Positions 1 to 10,172 of a stretch of DNA of 64,000 bases are shown here, one piece after another. Position numbers and translations under genes: made by a program. How positions within the stretch are numbered: the first letter of the stretch is position 1; each line of letters begins with the position of its first letter. Source of the DNA: Paraconiothyrium sp. Pb-2020 (lineage: Eukaryota > Ascomycota > Dothideomycetes > Pleosporales > Didymosphaeriaceae); the NCBI GenBank assembly GCA_022419385.1, contig JAJUBI010000009.1, forward strand, positions 186,001 to 250,000, read 5' to 3'. Below the pieces are notes generated by a model, which worked only from the letters and a program-made list of their open reading frames with translations, was not told where the DNA came from and did no database searches.

Positions 1-189
1 CGTGACGACTCGCCGCAGTCCTTCCAAGACATCTCGCTCCGAGCGGCTGTCCAAAAGTTTCTTGAGCTGGCCCGAGGGCAGCATCTTCGTGGAGGTCTTG
101 TTGCGCACATTTGCGGCATCGCGAGCGGCTTCGAGGGTCAAGTCTCGGGCTGTAGTGAGAGACCAGTGAGCAAAGTTCGACGGGTGCAT
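1..189 (-). CDS. apl6: AP-3 complex subunit beta, N-terminal 63 codons (partial)
   Basis: This is the 5' end of a gene that runs off the left edge. Reading from the ATG at 189 gives 63 uninterrupted codons, and an in-frame TGA lies 21 bases upstream of the ATG, which fixes the start unless there is an upstream intron. The protein contains 'DLTLEAARDA' and then 'LKKLLDSRSERDVLEGLRR'. That is the pattern I know from the start of fungal AP-3 beta adaptins, where the first adaptin helix follows 'LLDSRS.RE.LDGLR'. AP-3 beta is part of the adaptor coat that sorts cargo from the Golgi or endosome to the vacuole. The rest of the roughly 700-900-aa protein lies outside the window. A beta adaptin of another AP complex is the main alternative. 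Confidence 0.75.
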   Translation of the reverse strand, partial: MHPSNFAHWSLTTARDLTLEAARDAANVRNKTSTKMLPSGQLKKLLDSRSERDVLEGLRRVVT

Positions 190-663
190 AGCTGGCGAAA
201 GCTTGCCTCAGTGCAACTGAAGAGCCCGCTGACGAACAGACTATGAGTGTAGGCGGACGCACCGATGCGAGAGATCGACTCCATAGCTTCAACAGGAATG
301 CCGGCCGAGGCGACACGGGAATAAGGTTTGCCTTACAGGCCTTCTAGGGCGCGGGAAATTTATGCGGATTACGTGCCAGGCCAGGCGCGCGGTGAGGTGG
401 TGAGTGTGCGTGAGCTTGCATATGCCATACAGACGTGCGCCGTGTTGCGTCGGTGGTGGGGCAGCACCAGCTTTGGACGGGGAAGCGCGCAGCCGGCCCC
501 GACCAAACGATTCTAACGCCAGTGCTCGGCAGACCTCCGATGCTGAGAGAACTGCAAGGCCCCCCTGTGCTGGACGCGTCCGTTGTTACTCAGATCTCTG
601 CTTTGAGAGCGAGAAGTGGGGAAGAGAGCAAGGCATGACGAGGAACGAGCAGATCGAGGAGAC
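190..663. other. Divergent intergenic region
   Basis: This stretch of about 470 bp separates the minus-strand AP-3 beta start from the plus-strand gene at 664, so it should carry both promoters. Short open frames here overlap each other in several frames and show no recognisable protein. I see no RNA gene or repeat. Confidence 0.5.
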
Positions 664-1413
664 ATGGGGGCGCCGCCTACGGTCATCTGCCCACTAACCT
701 TGCCCCAACTCCTCCAGTACACCCTCACTACACAGTCCAACACTCTGTCTACGACCTTGATTGTTTGCTCGAGCAAGGACGCCTTCCTACAGGCTCTCGT
801 GAGCTCCCTCCAGCAACAGGACGGCCAAGAGCACACCCGGGAAAAGCTACTACAACTGGCCACCCCCACGCTCCACAACCTGTTCACAGCACGACGCGTC
901 AAAGTCACTTTCTGCGCAACCGTGCAGACACTACTGGCGTACCTTACCTCTCTCAAGCTTTCAGCCGCGCCGGATCCAGAAGAGGCTGCAGGTAGCGAGC
1001 GAGAAGCGAACACCAGCGCAAGAATCGTCCTGGTCAACCCACTTAGTCTGCATGCTGCGACTACTTCCTTCTCGGCCCAGGGCCTTTCGAGAACTCTTGC
1101 GGCCGCGGTCGAAACGAGCTTGAGAATTCATGCAGAGCTTGTGGTTGCCGAGTGCCAGGGTGGGCGGGCGCAACCAACTTTCTCACACGATGCTGGAAAT
1201 GATGAAAATGATAACGATGATGACGGCGAACCTGGAGAGAGTGAAATGTCTATACTGGATCCGTGGGAGCAGGATGTGTCTATACTAAATGTGTCGGCAA
1301 AGAAATTTGGCGGGGGCATGAACGATCGCGCTTGGGCGGGAAGGACTGTGAAAGTCAAGAGGATTGCAGCGAGGTGGTTCTGCTTCCACAGGGTCGATGC
1401 CCTGGGGCCATGA
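664..1413 (+). CDS. Conserved-looking fungal protein, possibly RecA-fold/Rad51-paralog-like
   Basis: This is a single-exon frame of 249 aa. The frame is open back to a GTG at 616, but 664 is the first ATG, so I use it. I do not firmly recognise the protein. It has alternating hydrophobic strands and helices: 'TTLIVCSSKDAFLQALVSSL' near the start, 'ARIVLVNPLSLH' in the middle and 'RTVKVKRIAARWFCF' at the end. An acidic low-complexity insert (Asp/Glu/Asn-rich) sits around residues 175-195. The layout recalls small RecA-fold proteins without Walker motifs, such as Shu-complex subunits or Rad51 paralogs, where a beta strand and 'RWF.F' close the fold. That is inference only. No Walker A motif is visible, so ATPase activity is not expected. 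Confidence 0.6.
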   Translation: MGAPPTVICPLTLPQLLQYTLTTQSNTLSTTLIVCSSKDAFLQALVSSLQQQDGQEHTREKLLQLATPTLHNLFTARRVKVTFCATVQTLLAYLTSLKLSAAPDPEEAAGSEREANTSARIVLVNPLSLHAATTSFSAQGLSRTLAAAVETSLRIHAELVVAECQGGRAQPTFSHDAGNDENDNDDDGEPGESEMSILDPWEQDVSILNVSAKKFGGGMNDRAWAGRTVKVKRIAARWFCFHRVDALGP

Positions 1414-1682
1414 GCAGGATCTATGCGAGGTCGCATATGAAACAGAACAAGATCTAGGGGTACAGTGCCCAAGCCTGGGTCGCGTGACTGCACGTGCATG
1501 TTCTGAGGAACCTCCTATTTCGAAGTGGTAACATTTTGTCATGATATCATCAGCAGCCCTAAGGCTTGTCAAGTCGAGGTAAGTCGTTTCCGCTCCGTCC
1601 ATATCAAAGAGATCGTCATCTCATCATATCACGCAGAGTTTCTCAAGTATCCCATGTTTCCCCCCTCGCGCCACGCCACCGC

Positions 1683-2492
1683 TCACCAGTCCTTCTTGAT
1701 GTCGAAAGACCACTCGAATTGCAGATGGGTCTGGTTGTCATCGTCGACGAACTTGGAGACAGCCTTGTAGTGGCCACGACCGAGAAGGCCGGAAGGTGCG
1801 GTCTCAGACTCAACTGGCCTTTGTTAGCACTGAGACAAGCCCACAATATATCAATGATATCTTACACTTCTTCTCGTAAAAAGGCTTCTCCTCCGTATTA
1901 GGTCCATAGCTTCCCTACCCCAGAGTCAGCGTTGTGCTCCCCCACCCCGACCTCCCACCTCTCTAGATGTTAAACTCACCATCATCTCCTGCATCTTACT
2001 GCTCAGCGGGCCCTTGTTAACCTTCTGGAGGTACTTCAAGCCCGCGAGAATCTCATGCTGGACCTTGAACTGTGCCTTCATGCGGAATTGCGCGCCCTCC
2101 TTGATCCTAAACGGCTGGTCCTTGAGCTTCTCGAGCGCACCGGGCGTCTTGAGGTCAATGATTATGTCGGGGCGGCCTTCGACTTCGAGGCCGAGAGAGA
2201 GGATGATGCATTTACGCGGGTCGTTGGGGTCGCTGATTGTCTTGCCGCCGCCGAGGCCGAGTGACTCTTTCCACTTGCGGAGGGACTCGTCGTTCTGGTC
2301 TGTTTACCGGGTAGTGGTTAGCTGGGGTTTTGGCGGAATACTGGAAAGCAAGCTGCGGAGAGCTCGGTGGAGGGTAAGAGAGTGCAAGAAAAAAAGGTAC
2401 GCACCCAGCTGCTGGTATTCATCAATCGTCTTCTTCTCGCCGACCTTGAAGCCCTCGGTGGGCTCAGGGTGCAGGTCGTCGTGGTCGGCCAT
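1683..2492 (-). CDS. rdi1: Rho GDP-dissociation inhibitor (RhoGDI)
   Basis: Four exons, 2405-2492, 1980-2299, 1866-1914 and 1683-1813, join in frame to 195 aa, the normal length of fungal RhoGDI. All introns have GT..AG ends, and the codon phases match at each join. The protein begins with a short acidic N-terminus and 'EKKTIDEYQQLDQNDESL', then 'RKWKESLGLG', and ends 'HLQFEWSFDIKKDW', all hallmarks of the family. RhoGDI is cytosolic. It extracts prenylated Rho GTPases (Cdc42, Rho1) from membranes and holds them in the GDP state, controlling polarity. The N-terminal regulatory arm and the C-terminal immunoglobulin-like prenyl-binding fold are both complete. No oddities are seen. Confidence 0.93.
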
Positions 2493-3965
2493 GGTTACGC
2501 GAAGACTCAGGGGTATCGATGTGGCTGCTTATGACAGAGGACAGGTGATGGTGTACAATTGAGCTGTGTACGTGTGTGAAAAGAGGGGCTCAAGTGAGAT
2601 TCTGAGCGTCTGGACGTTTTGGTGGGGGCTTCATTCACCGCCTGAAACTCGCGCCCCGTGCCCCGCCGTTGCCCGCGTTGGTGCCAGTCCCTGGCCGCGC
2701 CACCAAGCTTCCTGCATTAGCGCGCCGTGTGCGCTATCTAGGCTTCAATATCACGACGAGATATTGTTTGTGGTCTTTTGCGAGGTTTAGACAGGTCACA
2801 TTCGCCAGGAAGACGCAGAAGGCTACCCTACGCGTCGAAGTGTTAGCGTCGCACGCTATAGTGTTGCAATAAAGAACATTTCTCGATCCACCGGTGTTTG
2901 AAATTGGTTGTAGCACTCGCAAACCCAAGCGAGACTGATTTTGGCATCAGAACATATGATCAGAACTGGGTCCTGGCCATTCAATGACGCCGGAGAAGCC
3001 CATGGGATGCTGTCTAGCGCAATGTAAGGTTGCTGAGACATGTGCAAGCATCTCAGACAAACAAGTGACTGCCTTTGTTCGTCTTCTATGGGCATACCTA
3101 TGGGCATCCCACACCAAGTGTTACCACGTCTCCTACCCACCAGGTGTCACAGACCTTCAGGTCCAGCTTGCTTGCCATTGCAGGGCGATGTCTTCCCGGG
3201 CATTCCATCTTTCCTGCGCGCGATCCAACGCGAAGCCGTACGTGACAGGACACTGCTCAAGTGTTCCCTGCGTCACGTGGCCTCTCTCAGACCCCGGGCT
3301 GAGATAACTACCACAAAGGACCACCTCGCGAGACTGTCCAGTCGTTCCCATCGCCGACTCTGGCTGACCTTCGAGAAGGACAATCGATGAGCCGAGAGCC
3401 TATAGGGCATTTGCACGGCAGCGTTCGCCGCGTTCCCGTTCCTGACACGCGACGCCGCTGCAGCCATGCCAAAATTGATCGCGGTCCTGCCAGCTCAGCG
3501 CGGCGGGCAGGGAGCGTTTAGCCACCAATGAATACCCTGGAAATATAGAGAGCATACCGAACAGGAGATCAGAAATTTTGCCGTCGCGCTTTGGTCGGCG
3601 GGCTTCCTCAGTCTGGGGAAGAAGGCTTAGCTATTTGCCGGGTCAACCATTACGGCATTACCAGCCCCCGATCTAGCAAGAGCAGGGGATCCACGCCCGC
3701 CGCGCGAACTCCTCCTCTCCTTGCTCCTGCCCTTGCAACTTCAGCACTCCGACACGAGTCGCCAGAGCATCGTCAAATCAGCCCCTACCGCCGTCGCAGC
3801 GATCACTTTGTTGTGCACAGCTGCTTCGCGCTGTCTTCCGCGACCGAGCGTCTACGTCCATACCGCGCGCGAACGTGCACCGTCGTCGCCATCCCCATCC
3901 ACCATCGCGCTGCGCGCATCGGCTCAACTTTATATCTGTCATAGACCCGACTTGGTACTTTGAAA
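2493..3965. other. Intergenic region between RhoGDI and the KilA-N protein
   Basis: This gap of about 1.5 kb lies between divergent genes. Open frames are short, overlap on both strands and look random. It should hold both promoters and 5' UTRs. I see no RNA gene, repeat or recognisable coding fragment. Confidence 0.4.
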
Positions 3966-5420
3966 ATGGTTTCGCGACGCGCGCTTCCTGCGGGGAGGAA
4001 TCCTCTCGTCGCGCCGGAGCATTCGCCCTCACGTACGTACACGTTGCGGAACCGCGTTTTCATCGCGCAGTATCACTGACCGTGTCGCAGTCGAGATCCT
4101 CATTGAGCGGCGACGATTGGGCCAAACGCAGCTCAATATGAAAATCCCCAATGTCAGCAACATCAAGGGCGCCGAGAAGGGCACCTTTGACTACGCGCAT
4201 CTGCGAGTACCTTTGCCCAAGGACCTGAGCGGGTCTGAAATCTTCGCGCTCAAGAACACGGCATCGTATCCGGAATCGTACTTTTTGATGGTATGGCGAT
4301 GAAAATAGCGGAAGTTAAGAGGTACACGATCGACTGACGCGACGGGCAGCGACGGAGCAGCGATGGCTACATCAGCGCAACTGGCATGTTCAAGGCTGCC
4401 TTCCCTTGGGCTTTGACCAAAGAGGAAGAAGCCGAACGCGCGCACCACAAAAAATTTCACTCTGCGGGCGAAGAAGAGGTCGCGGGCAGCGTGTGGCTTG
4501 CGCCCGAGGAAGGTAATCTCACTTCCCCAACGCCCCCGCCTACGCGCATCACTGACAACCTCCACCTTAGCATTGGCTCTTGCAGACGAATATGGCATGC
4601 GCCATTGGATAGACGCGCTCCTTGACCCCACTCCGATCGAGAAGGGCAACAAGGATAAGCACACCACGCATATTCAAATGCCGCCCAAATTCGACCCGAG
4701 CGCAGTCCCTTCGGCCTCATTCGAAGCTCCTAAGCTCCGCGCTTCTACACGCGCACGGTCAACGCGCTCAGCCTCTCCGAGCAAAATGGCAACACCAAGT
4801 CGAAAGATCGCCACCCCACGGAAACCGCGCGCGAAGAAGACAGCCGAGGTGGTCCAGACAGAAGAGATGGAGATTGTCGAGACGGCAACTGGCGCGGCAG
4901 CTGACGCTCTGCAGGATGTCATCGAGAACGGAGCATCCGAGCCTACCATTGGTGAGGCCAAGGAGCAAGAGACTGTTCGTATAGAAGTTCAAGAGACGGT
5001 TGAGCAGGACGGCGACATCGAAACGAAGACCACCAACGTCAAGGTCGATGTACCGGCTGACCACCCCGAGCTCCGGGAACCAGAAGACCCCGCCGAACTC
5101 ATCAAGCAAGCGAGGGCTATGGTACAAGAGGCAAACAAGCTCGATGGAGTTGACGCGACCAAGGGCGCAGTATCCAAGCGCAAGGCGGAGGAATTGGGCG
5201 AGGACGAGGTTGCTGCACGACCACAGCGCCCTGCGAAACTCGCAAGGACTCAGTCCACACTGGAGCAGAAGCTCGCGAAGGAGAAGGTTACAAGGAGGGC
5301 TCTTGTTGGTGTCGCCGTCATGACGGCAATCACGTATGCACTCACTACAATTGTCTGAGAAAAACACTGCTAATTCAATCTAGCACCGCTGTCAGCTACT
5401 TCGCGAATTTCGCGGCATGA
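3966..5420 (+). CDS. KilA-N/APSES-domain protein with C-terminal membrane anchor (Bqt4-like)
   Basis: Five exons, 3966-4032, 4091-4290, 4350-4512, 4571-5333 and 5384-5420, join to 409 aa. The N-terminus 'MVSRRALPAGRNPL' leads into a KilA-N/APSES-type domain (about residues 25-150) with 'FDYAHLRVPLPKDL', 'PESYFLMRRSSDGYISATG' and 'ALALADEYGMRHWIDALLDP'. This arrangement matches fungal Bqt4 homologs, inner-nuclear-membrane proteins that tether telomeres to the nuclear envelope. The middle is basic Ser/Ala/Arg-rich and then acidic. The last intron (5334-5383) matters: without it the frame stops at 5358, while splicing restores a hydrophobic tail 'ALVGVAVMTAITTAVSYF' followed by a short end. That gives the single C-terminal transmembrane segment expected for the family. 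A soluble APSES transcription factor is less likely because of this anchor. Confidence 0.85.
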
Positions 5421-6163
5421 GACAAAACGACTTGGGTCGTACATCTCGCGCTCCAAATACTAAAGCTTTCACTTTCCCATCTGATACCACCCTTTCTCAA
5501 TCTTGTTTCATGTACGGGCTTGAAGATTTCGTCGGGGCGTTTTGGAAGAATCGAGTTGACTGCATTGGCCTGTTTGCACCCTCACATTCGCTCGCGAGAC
5601 GGCTGCTGAGTAGATATTTATAATCCATGTTCCCTCCCCCTGCACTTGCACTCCTTGCACTTTCTAAAACTTCAGGCCTGGCCGACCGCTGTACGATCAT
5701 GGATACGATGACACACTGGGAGGGTGGAGCGGTATGTCGTCGTTAGGTAGCTAACGAACGCGATAATTTCGTCCTTTGTCCAAACAAATGCTTGTGCGAC
5801 CGCATGCTCGTTGCAGCTGGAGCTTGACCAACATGCTATTTGCATAGTTAATAATGTGGTCTGCGTGCACATTTGCACGTCTCCTACTTGGAAAGTACGG
5901 AATTACCTCGGATCGGTACCTGGCCCGCAATGGCGACGCTCATAGGAGGGGCTCGTCGGCTACTTGCTCATATAGCCGAGTCTCTCACAACTCCGATGTC
6001 GTACAGGTCAACGCTGAAGCTACATCACTCACGATATTGTACATTAAAGACATATCACCTCAATTAGACTCGAAATCTATCTGCCTGGTAGCACTTATCC
6101 ATTGAAGAGATAGGGTTTGAAAATACGACTGGTGAGTTTGTGGGATATAGGAATAGTGTCGTC
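5421..6163. other. Intergenic region
   Basis: This stretch of about 740 bp between two plus-strand genes should contain the 3' UTR of the KilA-N gene and the promoter of the succinyl-CoA ligase-like gene. A purine/pyrimidine-skewed stretch lies around 5630-5660. No coding feature is convincing. Confidence 0.4.
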
Positions 6164-8543
6164 ATGCTGCCACATCGCAAGCGCTGCATGCGCGCGTGCA
6201 TACTCGCGCGATCGACAACCAGAAGAAGGGCTTTTTCGAGAAGTGTGAAGAGGCAGGGATATGATGATACGATTCAGAATCTTAAGATTGGAAAGCATAC
6301 GAGGGTTATTTTCCAGGGTTTTACTGGGAAGCAGGTCAGTCTATGCCCCCGAGCAGAGCGGACATGTGTCCCCCAAATAATAGGCATGTGTAAAAGCGAT
6401 GCATGTGGAAGACGCAATTCGTTCGGATGTTGACCTGAAACGTAGGCCACAGCCAATGCCCAGGAGTCCATCGAATGGGGCACCAACATCGTCGGTGGTA
6501 CGAATCCTAAAAAGGCGGGCACTGAGCACCTAGGACGGCCCGTGTTCGCAACTGTGAAAGATGCGATGAAAGAGGTGAAGCCGGATGCGACGGGTATTTA
6601 TGTCGCGGCGCCACATGCAGCGGCAGCCATTGAAGAAGCGATCGAGGCGGAGGTCCCGCTGATTGTTGCGGTTGCGGAGCATATCCCGCTGCATGATATC
6701 ATGAGGGTGAGCCTTCGCCATCTTTATGAAGGACTAAACAAGGTTAAACTGACAAAAGGAAGATCCATTCGATGTTGCAGACACAATCGAAATCCCGCTT
6801 CGTAGGCGCAAACGCTCCCGGCATCATCTCTGCGATCGGCAAGTGCCGTATTGGATTCCAGCCGCTTCCTACTTTCTCGCCAGGACATGTCGGCATCGTT
6901 GCAAAATCCGGGACTCTTTCTTATGAAACTGTAGCTAGTCTGACAAGGTCGGGTCTCGGTCAGAGTCTGTGCATCGGCATGGGCGGCGATGTCATTGCTG
7001 GGACCAACCATGTGGATGCGTTGAAGGTATTTGAGAATGATGACGATACGGAAGCTATTATTCTAGTCGGAGAGTTGGGTGGCACGAGTGAGGAGGAGGC
7101 TGCCGACTGGATTAGAGATTATAGGAAGAGGGCAAAGGATCCGAAGCCTATCGCTGCACTGATAGGGGGGTTTCAGGCGGCGCCGGGACGGATCATGGGA
7201 CACGCGGGCGCATGGACGGGTATTGGGGAGGGTACCGCAGAGTCCAAATATAGGGCGCTGGAGAATGTGGGTGTGACTATGGTCGATCATCCGGCGAAAT
7301 TTGGGACGGTGATGAAAGAGATTCTGGCGAAGTCCGGACGGAACGTGAAGAAGATCGTAAGTGAGAATGAGTGAGAATCCTCTCAATGTTGCTAAGCGTA
7401 TTCTAGGAACAATCAGCAGCTCAAGCACAGCAACGCCGGTCATATCACACAGCATCCCGATTCCCACGCCGACCCATCCCAGTATCTCCCTCCCCGTTAA
7501 CGCAGCAAAAGCGCTGCCTTCACATCAACGCTCAACAATCTGCGAACCTGCTGCAATCATACAACATCAAAGTCTCTCCCACGCCATCATCGACCCCAGA
7601 ATCAAATCACTTCGTCGGCATAACCGTTGCCCGCTCCGCCCGCTCCCCCAGCATCATCGCCGCACCAACCGCCCTCCAATCCCAGATCCCGAACCGCGCA
7701 CGCCACTTCCCATTTGACTACCGCAAGGGCCCCTCCTTATCCATCATTAACGACGCAATCGCGTACATCCAGCTCGACGCCGCGCCGCCAAAAGCGAAAG
7801 CCCAGACCGCAGAGCTAATCTCAAATCTCTGGAAGCTATACAAGGAAAAGGAAGCCATCACAGCCTCTGTATCGCTTTCCATCCCCGAAGACAGAGATGA
7901 AGTGCAAGTATACGACCCACACCTCTTCTTCGACGATGCAGCCTTCAAGTCGAACAACCGCCAGGCTGACCTGCACGCCCTCCGCGACACCGCCTCCATC
8001 AGCGCAATAGACCGCGAAGCCGAAGCCGCCGGCATCGTCTTTATCCCCCTAGACTCCCCCACCTTTCCCGGAACCACCTCCCAAAAAGCAACGCAAACCC
8101 CCTCTTCCTCGCCGCAAGAGTCCCCCCGTAACCTCGTCGGCACCCTCGTCAACGGCGCAGGCCTCGCCATGAACACAAACGACGTCCTCGCCCTCCGTCT
8201 CCTCCCCTCCACCTCCTCCGCGAACTTCCTCGACACGGGCGGAAAAGCTACCTCACAAACTATCAAAACGTCTTTCAAATTGGTACTCAGCGATCCCCGC
8301 GTGTCTGTGGTGTTTGTCAACATCTTCGGCGGTTTGACGCTGTGCGATATGATTGCCGAAGGCATCATTATGGCGTTTAAGGAGGTTGGGATCGAGAAGC
8401 CGGTCGTGGTACGGCTTCGGGGCACGAATGAGAAGGAGGGGCAGGAGGTGCTGAGGAGGGCGAGGTTGCCGATTAAGGCGTTTGATGATTTTGAGGAGGC
8501 GGTGAGGGAGGTGGGGAGGTTGGTTGATGGGGGGAACGTCTAG
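6164..8543 (+). CDS. Fused alpha-beta succinyl-CoA ligase-like protein (NDP-forming acyl-CoA synthetase superfamily)
   Basis: Exons 6164-6334, 6446-6706, 6763-7356 and 7407-8543 join to 720 aa. Residues 1-342 are a full succinyl-CoA ligase alpha unit: an Arg-rich mitochondrial-type leader, the CoA-binding 'VIFQGFTGKQA' near residue 50, and the phospho-histidine loop 'MGHAGAWTGIGEG' with the active His at about 291. Residues from about 343 are beta-like, with 'GLAMNTNDVL' and 'NFLDTGGKAT', then 'VNIFGG'. The beta part begins with a Ser/Arg-rich stretch 'RRSYHTASRFPRR' and 'CLHINAQQSANLLQSYNI', which looks like the leader and first helix of a former separate beta subunit. The ATP-grasp portion is shorter than in stand-alone beta subunits. 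The expected reaction is acyl-CoA plus ADP or GDP and phosphate to acid, CoA and NTP, probably in mitochondria. The exact substrate is unknown. Confidence 0.85.
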
Positions 8544-10172
8544 ATGAAGTGAATCACTGGAGGAGCAGAGCGGATAGATGCAGTTGGTGCACTACTTCGA
8601 TCATGGCTTTTACACTCTGGAGGTCTGACATGGCTCGATGCACGCTGAATGCTAAGGAGCAAGTTTCCAGCCGCGTTGAGTGGCTACTGACTTCGTCACA
8701 ATTTCCAGACCTGATTAGGTGCAGCTTGGAACATGTTTCGCAGATCCTACACTCCGTTCCATCGCCATATGCGGTGTCTTGGGAACTGCGTGACCATTGT
8801 TGTAACTGTGCAGAATCATTTTCGCAACACGTGTGGGGACGGGTGTAGGAAGTAGAGTAGAGAGATCAGTTGTGATGTTAAGTTACGGTAGAAAAATAAT
8901 TAGAGAAGCTACCATAGGTACTGAGTTGCTAGCCTTCACGTGATTGCCTAGTTCTCAAGGTCTACTCAACATGCACGGCTCGCTTCTGACTTGCATGTCC
9001 GTCTTTTACTTCTGTTTAGGTATTTGGGTGGTAATTTTCAATGCGATTCGATCCCGGAATTGAAGGCCTCAACGCTGCAATTCATGCTGAAGACTCCCCA
9101 GACTTTATTCAAAGATCCGCGTTGACTCCTCTTTCACCGTATCCCGTTGCAGCTGCGCCCCAACGATCAAGTGCCGCTCGTTCTCTCCGTAACAATCGCG
9201 ACACACGCTCTGTTCTCTTTCTTAACTCCAAGAGAAAACACGACCGTACTATTTACTAGATAGCTCGGACACGGTGTTAGCTGGCCCCACCCGCTTGGAC
9301 CTCTGCTCTGGATTCTGGACGCTCGCTTGTGCCTGTTATGGCCACTAGAGGCTTGCGCATCTAGACTCGTGGCCATGCTGCATCATGCAATGTTGATGGC
9401 AATTCTAGCGAGCGAAGCGAAGTTCATCGTTCTAGGCTGCGGAGGTGTCTCGCTTCACCAGATAGGCGTCCTACGTAGAAGCGTGAGGTTCAGCCTTTGA
9501 GTACGCCATCGTTTCCGGCGGGAGCCTACGCGTCGGTACAAGCTATATGAATTACTCTCATGAGCAACTCAGGATGGAGCTGCACTAGCCGTGGGTTCTT
9601 GATTTAACTGGGTCTAATGGCTCTACCAGATAAGGTATGAAAATCAATGGTACGGCGACGGCATGTTGGAACGGACCGAAGCGGGCTCCCCGCAGCGCCA
9701 CATGCCGCAGTCTACCACGGTGGTTTCGTCTCAGCTACCCTCAGGTAGCCACACCACGCGGCAGGACTAAAATCCGATGGCCATACCGTATGCAGGGGAT
9801 ATCTCCACGTTACGCGACCCACTAGGACATCTGTAGATGGCGCCATACTGGATCCAAACCTCCTCTTTCGCCTACCGTGGCATACTAGTAGCTTTTGAGG
9901 GACAGTGTGGCTATGAGATTGCCTATTGCAGCGACGGAGCGCCCGTTCGTACGCACTATCATTCTACGGCTGTCACGCAACCTCCCTCAGCTGCGAGCAA
10001 CGCGATAGCCAGTATCAGAAAATGCGACAGCATATAAGGCGTGTTCACCACCATGTTTTACTGCAAATCCACTCACAGACCTCCGGCCCAGCTTTTCAAT
10101 TTGAAGCATCTTCATCATTTCCCTGTCATTCTACCTATTCTTCTCCATCAATTAGATTGACTGTACTTCATC
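8544..10172. other. Long intergenic region
   Basis: This stretch of about 1.6 kb lies between two plus-strand genes. Open frames are short and unconvincing on both strands. The last 150 bases before 10173 are pyrimidine-rich with TCATCATTTCC-type stretches, as usual for a 5' UTR. I see no RNA gene or transposon remnant. Confidence 0.4.

Noticed and set aside
4768..5367. A 199-codon minus-strand frame opposite the KilA-N gene
   Set aside because: It is antisense to exon 4 of a recognised gene and has no recognisable protein features.
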